Shown here piece by piece: positions 5,734 through 6,746 of a stretch of DNA of 6,746 bases (position 1 is its first letter; each line of letters begins with the position of its first letter). The notes under the pieces are model-generated. The model searched no databases. It was not told the origin of the DNA and saw only the letters and a program-made list of their open reading frames with translations. Position numbers and translations under genes: made by a program. The DNA is from an uncultured Oscillospiraceae bacterium (GTDB lineage: Bacteria; Bacillota_A; Clostridia; Oscillospirales; Oscillospiraceae), in NCBI GenBank assembly GCA_944387745.1, contig CALXGD010000055.1, positions 1 through 6,746 on the forward strand. The letters run 5' to 3'.

Positions 5734-5762
5734 TTGACATTTTGTTCACTTTTGTGTATGCT
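5734..5762 (+). promoter_or_regulatory. Promoter upstream of the tRNA-Leu region
   Basis: A perfect -35 TTGACA (5734-5739), a 17-nt spacer and TATGCT (5757-5762, 4 of 6). No protein gene follows. The first recognisable product downstream is tRNA-Leu, about 380 nt away, with no terminator seen in between, so this may drive the tRNA or an unrecognised RNA. Confidence 0.55.
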
Positions 5763-5980
5763 AATAGTGTTTTTGGCAGAGGGTATTTCGGAATAAAAAT
5801 CGGGAAAGGGTTCCGGGGGGGTGCGGCCGGGGGATATGTGTATCAAACAGGGAGCCTGTGGCGTGACCTGCGCATAGGGTTCGTGAAGGAATGGAGTTTG
5901 TGAAGGATCTAGGCGCTGTTTTCTCGGCGATGGATTTTTAATTATGAAAAGCGGGAGAACGATCTGCCGCCCTATATATA

Positions 5981-6015
5981 CGGGCACGGTGGAATTGGTT
6001 GACAATAGGATTTAG
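5981..6015 (+). pseudogene. 5'-half fragment of a tRNA-Leu gene
   Basis: The stretch matches the start of the intact tRNA-Leu 170 bases downstream: CGGGCA of the acceptor stem, GGAATTGGT and GACA of the D arm, and GATTTAG at the anticodon loop. After that the similarity ends. No anticodon 3' arm, variable arm, T arm or matching 3' acceptor strand could be found, so it cannot fold as a tRNA. It is probably a degenerate duplicate or the relic of a past recombination in the tRNA gene. Confidence 0.55.
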
Positions 6016-6149
6016 ACGCTGCCCCCTCAGTAAAGGAGTTTACGTAAAAATAGCGCCAGGGTGTTCCTGCTGTTCGTATATGTGGGCTAAGCGTGCCGCT
6101 CCGCCTCGGGCAGTCCTCCCCTAGTAAAAACAGAGGCAAAATTAAATAT

Positions 6150-6234
6150 GCGGGCATGATGGAATTGGTAGACATGCGAGATTTAGGTTCTCGTGCTTTT
6201 CGGCGTTGGGGTTCGAGTCCCCATGCCCGCACCA
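6150..6234 (+). tRNA. tRNA-Leu, anticodon UAG, CCA encoded
   Basis: A complete class II tRNA that decodes CUN leucine codons. The 7-bp acceptor stem pairs GCGGGCA with TGCCCGC and is followed by A and an encoded CCA. The anticodon stem CGAGA/TCTCG (6177-6181, 6189-6193) closes the loop TTTAGGT, placing TAG at 6184-6186. A 13-nt variable arm follows, as expected for leucine. The T arm is perfect: TGGGG, loop TTCGAGT, CCCCA (6207-6223). A strong terminator lies directly downstream. Confidence 0.97.
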
Positions 6235-6235
6235 C

Positions 6236-6284
6236 AACTTTGGACCGGGCTTTCCCTGTAAAAGCCAGGTCTAAAGTTCTTTTT
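6236..6284 (+). terminator. Terminator of the tRNA-Leu transcript
   Basis: The arms AACTTTGGACC and GGTCTAAAGTT (one G-U pair) enclose a second stem, GGCTTT with AAAGCC. CTTTTT follows. It begins one base after the tRNA CCA end. Confidence 0.88.
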
Positions 6285-6313
6285 AGACACTATTTGGCGA
6301 ACATGAAAGCTTT

Positions 6314-6532
6314 TCACATAACAGATGGGTTACACTGTCCTAGGTTGCCGAGTCTTCCGGTTTTGATTTGCTCCATTGCAATTTTGTCAATTTCCTGTTC
6401 TAATCTCTGAACTTTTCTCTGTAACGCCAAAATGTGGGCGTCGAGGACTTGTTTCCTCAACACCCACATTTTTTGCAATTTCACAAGTTTCTCCCACTTG
6501 CCGACTTGGCGGTCCCGAAACGCTGTACCCAC
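6314..6532 (-). CDS. Doubtful small ORF, possible coiled-coil protein
   Basis: A 72-codon minus-strand frame starting at GTG 6532-6530. The translation is basic and rich in Leu, Lys and Gln. A heptad-like stretch (LQRKVQRLEQEIDKI, about residues 37-51) would make a short coiled coil. Against it: no ribosome-binding site before the GTG, none before an internal ATG at codon 22, a strong hairpin with T tracts inside the frame, and an upstream stop shortly before the start. It could be a real small gene, the remnant of a longer one, or chance. I recognise no family. Confidence 0.25.
   Translation of the reverse strand: MGTAFRDRQVGKWEKLVKLQKMWVLRKQVLDAHILALQRKVQRLEQEIDKIAMEQIKTGRLGNLGQCNPSVM
6376..6404 (+). 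promoter_or_regulatory. Possible plus-strand promoter in the spacer
   Basis: TTGCAA (6376-6381), a 17-nt spacer and TCTAAT (6399-6404) with TG at 6396-6397. A transcript starting near 6411 would meet the hairpin and T6 run at 6429-6474 and be about 64 nt long. It sits in an AT-rich stretch, so chance is possible. Confidence 0.3.
6429..6474. terminator. Terminator-like hairpin in the spacer
   Basis: The 10-bp arms AAAATGTGGG and CCCACATTTT flank an inner GAGGA/TCCTC stem. A T6 run ends the plus strand and T4 the minus strand, so it could work in either direction. It also lies within the doubtful minus-strand ORF. Confidence 0.5.
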
Positions 6533-6552
6533 ATCATGGTGTCCAGCGTTTC
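6517..6552. repeat. 9-bp inverted repeat
   Basis: GAAACGCTG (6517-6525) and CAGCGTTTC (6544-6552) are perfect arms around 18 nt that contain a further CAC/GTG pair. On the minus strand it lies just after the extended -10 at 6563-6568 and would form the 5' end of that transcript. Confidence 0.5.
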
Positions 6553-6562
6553 CTCTGTCTGA

Positions 6563-6568
6563 ATTATA
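6563..6568 (-). promoter_or_regulatory. Possible minus-strand extended -10 promoter
   Basis: TATAAT with TG one base upstream (TGA-TATAAT) on the minus strand. No good -35 is seen at 16-18 nt. Transcription would start near 6556 and run through the two hairpins and the doubtful ORF. Confidence 0.35.
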
Positions 6569-6665
6569 TCATAGGAGCCGGACAACTGTCTGTCATGTTT
6601 TTTGAGGAAAATTTGTCCTGCTCCCGCTTTTGCAAAATCTCCATACAAAATTCATATTTCCATGC

Positions 6666-6671
6666 TATACT
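6666..6671 (+). promoter_or_regulatory. Extended -10 of the response-regulator gene
   Basis: TATACT preceded by TG (TGC-TATACT, TG at 6663-6664); the -35 region is poor. The predicted start near 6678 leaves a very short leader of about 12 nt. It carries GGTGAT (6680-6685), which pairs well with the 16S rRNA tail and lies 4 nt before the ATG. Confidence 0.5.
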
Positions 6672-6689
6672 CCCCATCGGTGATGCTGT

Positions 6690-6746
6690 ATGAAATCCAT
6701 TTTGATTATCGAGGACGAGCCGGACATCCAGGAACTGCTGCGGGCC
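6690..6746 (+). CDS. Response regulator, N-terminal end only (partial)
   Basis: Only the first 19 codons are inside the window. They read MKSILIIEDEPDIQELLRA, the first beta strand and acidic pocket of a two-component receiver domain: the hydrophobic strand ILII, then Glu8-Asp9 of the phosphorylation pocket, then helix 1. The full protein would be expected to carry the phospho-acceptor Asp near residue 50, and often an OmpR/PhoB-type DNA-binding domain, but neither is visible. The start is supported by GGTGAT and an extended -10 promoter just upstream. It is the first gene of a unit that continues to the right, where a sensor kinase would be a usual neighbour. Confidence 0.85.
   Translation, partial: MKSILIIEDEPDIQELLRA

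Larger units (their letters stand above)
5480..5980. other. Long intergenic region, no credible protein gene
   Basis: These 501 bases contain stop codons in all frames and no start with a ribosome-binding site. The left part (5486-5731) is rich in nested complementarity and may encode a structured RNA. A good promoter sits at 5734-5762. The right part (5763-5980) has a G-rich run near 5814-5831 and a GTGAAGGA direct repeat (5883-5890, 5900-5907), which I cannot interpret. Confidence 0.55.

Noticed and set aside
5628..5903. Plus-strand 91-codon ORF
   Set aside because: GTG start without a ribosome-binding site; it runs through the pairing-rich region and the 5734 promoter; composition not protein-like.
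5706..6235. Two minus-strand ORFs with similar MSTNS starts or internal segments
   Set aside because: Their similarity comes from being antisense to the tRNA-Leu and its fragment, a common source of spurious ORFs.
5448..6459. Shared 12-mer CTTGTTTCCTCA in two hairpins (5462-5473 and 6448-6459)
   Set aside because: Flanking sequence does not match, so I do not treat it as a dispersed repeat or mobile element.

Overview
The window looks like a chromosomal stretch from a moderately GC-rich (about half G+C) anaerobic Firmicute. The best guess is a gut Oscillospiraceae/Ruminococcaceae-type Clostridia. This rests on the Shine-Dalgarno sites, the sigma-A-like promoters, the style of the FeoAB, SH3b-NlpC/P60 and GGDEF proteins, and a small uncharacterised 96-aa protein of a kind I associate with that family. 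The assignment is from memory of protein style and no search was run.

Layout. (1) Positions 1-1432, minus strand: a ferrous-iron uptake unit, feoA then the 5' part of feoB, which runs off the left edge. A near-perfect promoter (TTGACA-N17-TATAAT) drives it, embedded in a cluster of TTAGC-N4-GCTAA inverted repeats. A further copy lies in the unusually long feoA-feoB gap. These look like binding sites for a metal-dependent repressor. (2) Positions 1433-1856: no credible gene. It holds the divergent upstream regions and an extended -10 promoter with a long leader for the next gene. (3) 1857-4076, plus strand: an SGNH/GDSL hydrolase, then a membrane-bound diguanylate cyclase whose membrane half resembles an ECF-transporter S component, closed by a strong terminator. 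(4) 4077-5479, plus strand: a two-gene unit with a consensus promoter carrying three GTTAC repeats at exact 11-bp period. It encodes the 96-aa unknown protein and a secreted SH3b-SH3b-NlpC/P60 cell-wall hydrolase, and ends in a strong terminator. (5) 5480-6149: about 670 bases without a credible protein gene. It holds a region of nested complementarity (possible structured RNA), a good promoter, and a 5'-half tRNA-Leu fragment. (6) 6150-6284: an intact tRNA-Leu(UAG) with its terminator. (7) 6285-6689: a hairpin-rich spacer with one doubtful small minus-strand ORF. (8) 6690-6746: the first 19 codons of a response regulator, running off the right edge.

How the parts relate: the iron-uptake unit is the only clear pathway. 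The diguanylate cyclase and the wall hydrolase are separate transcription units with signalling and envelope roles. I see no CRISPR array, insertion sequence, phage module or defence island. The most interesting items are the iron-operator array, the ECF-S-like/GGDEF fusion, the phased GTTAC promoter and the possible RNA-rich intergenic regions near the tRNA.
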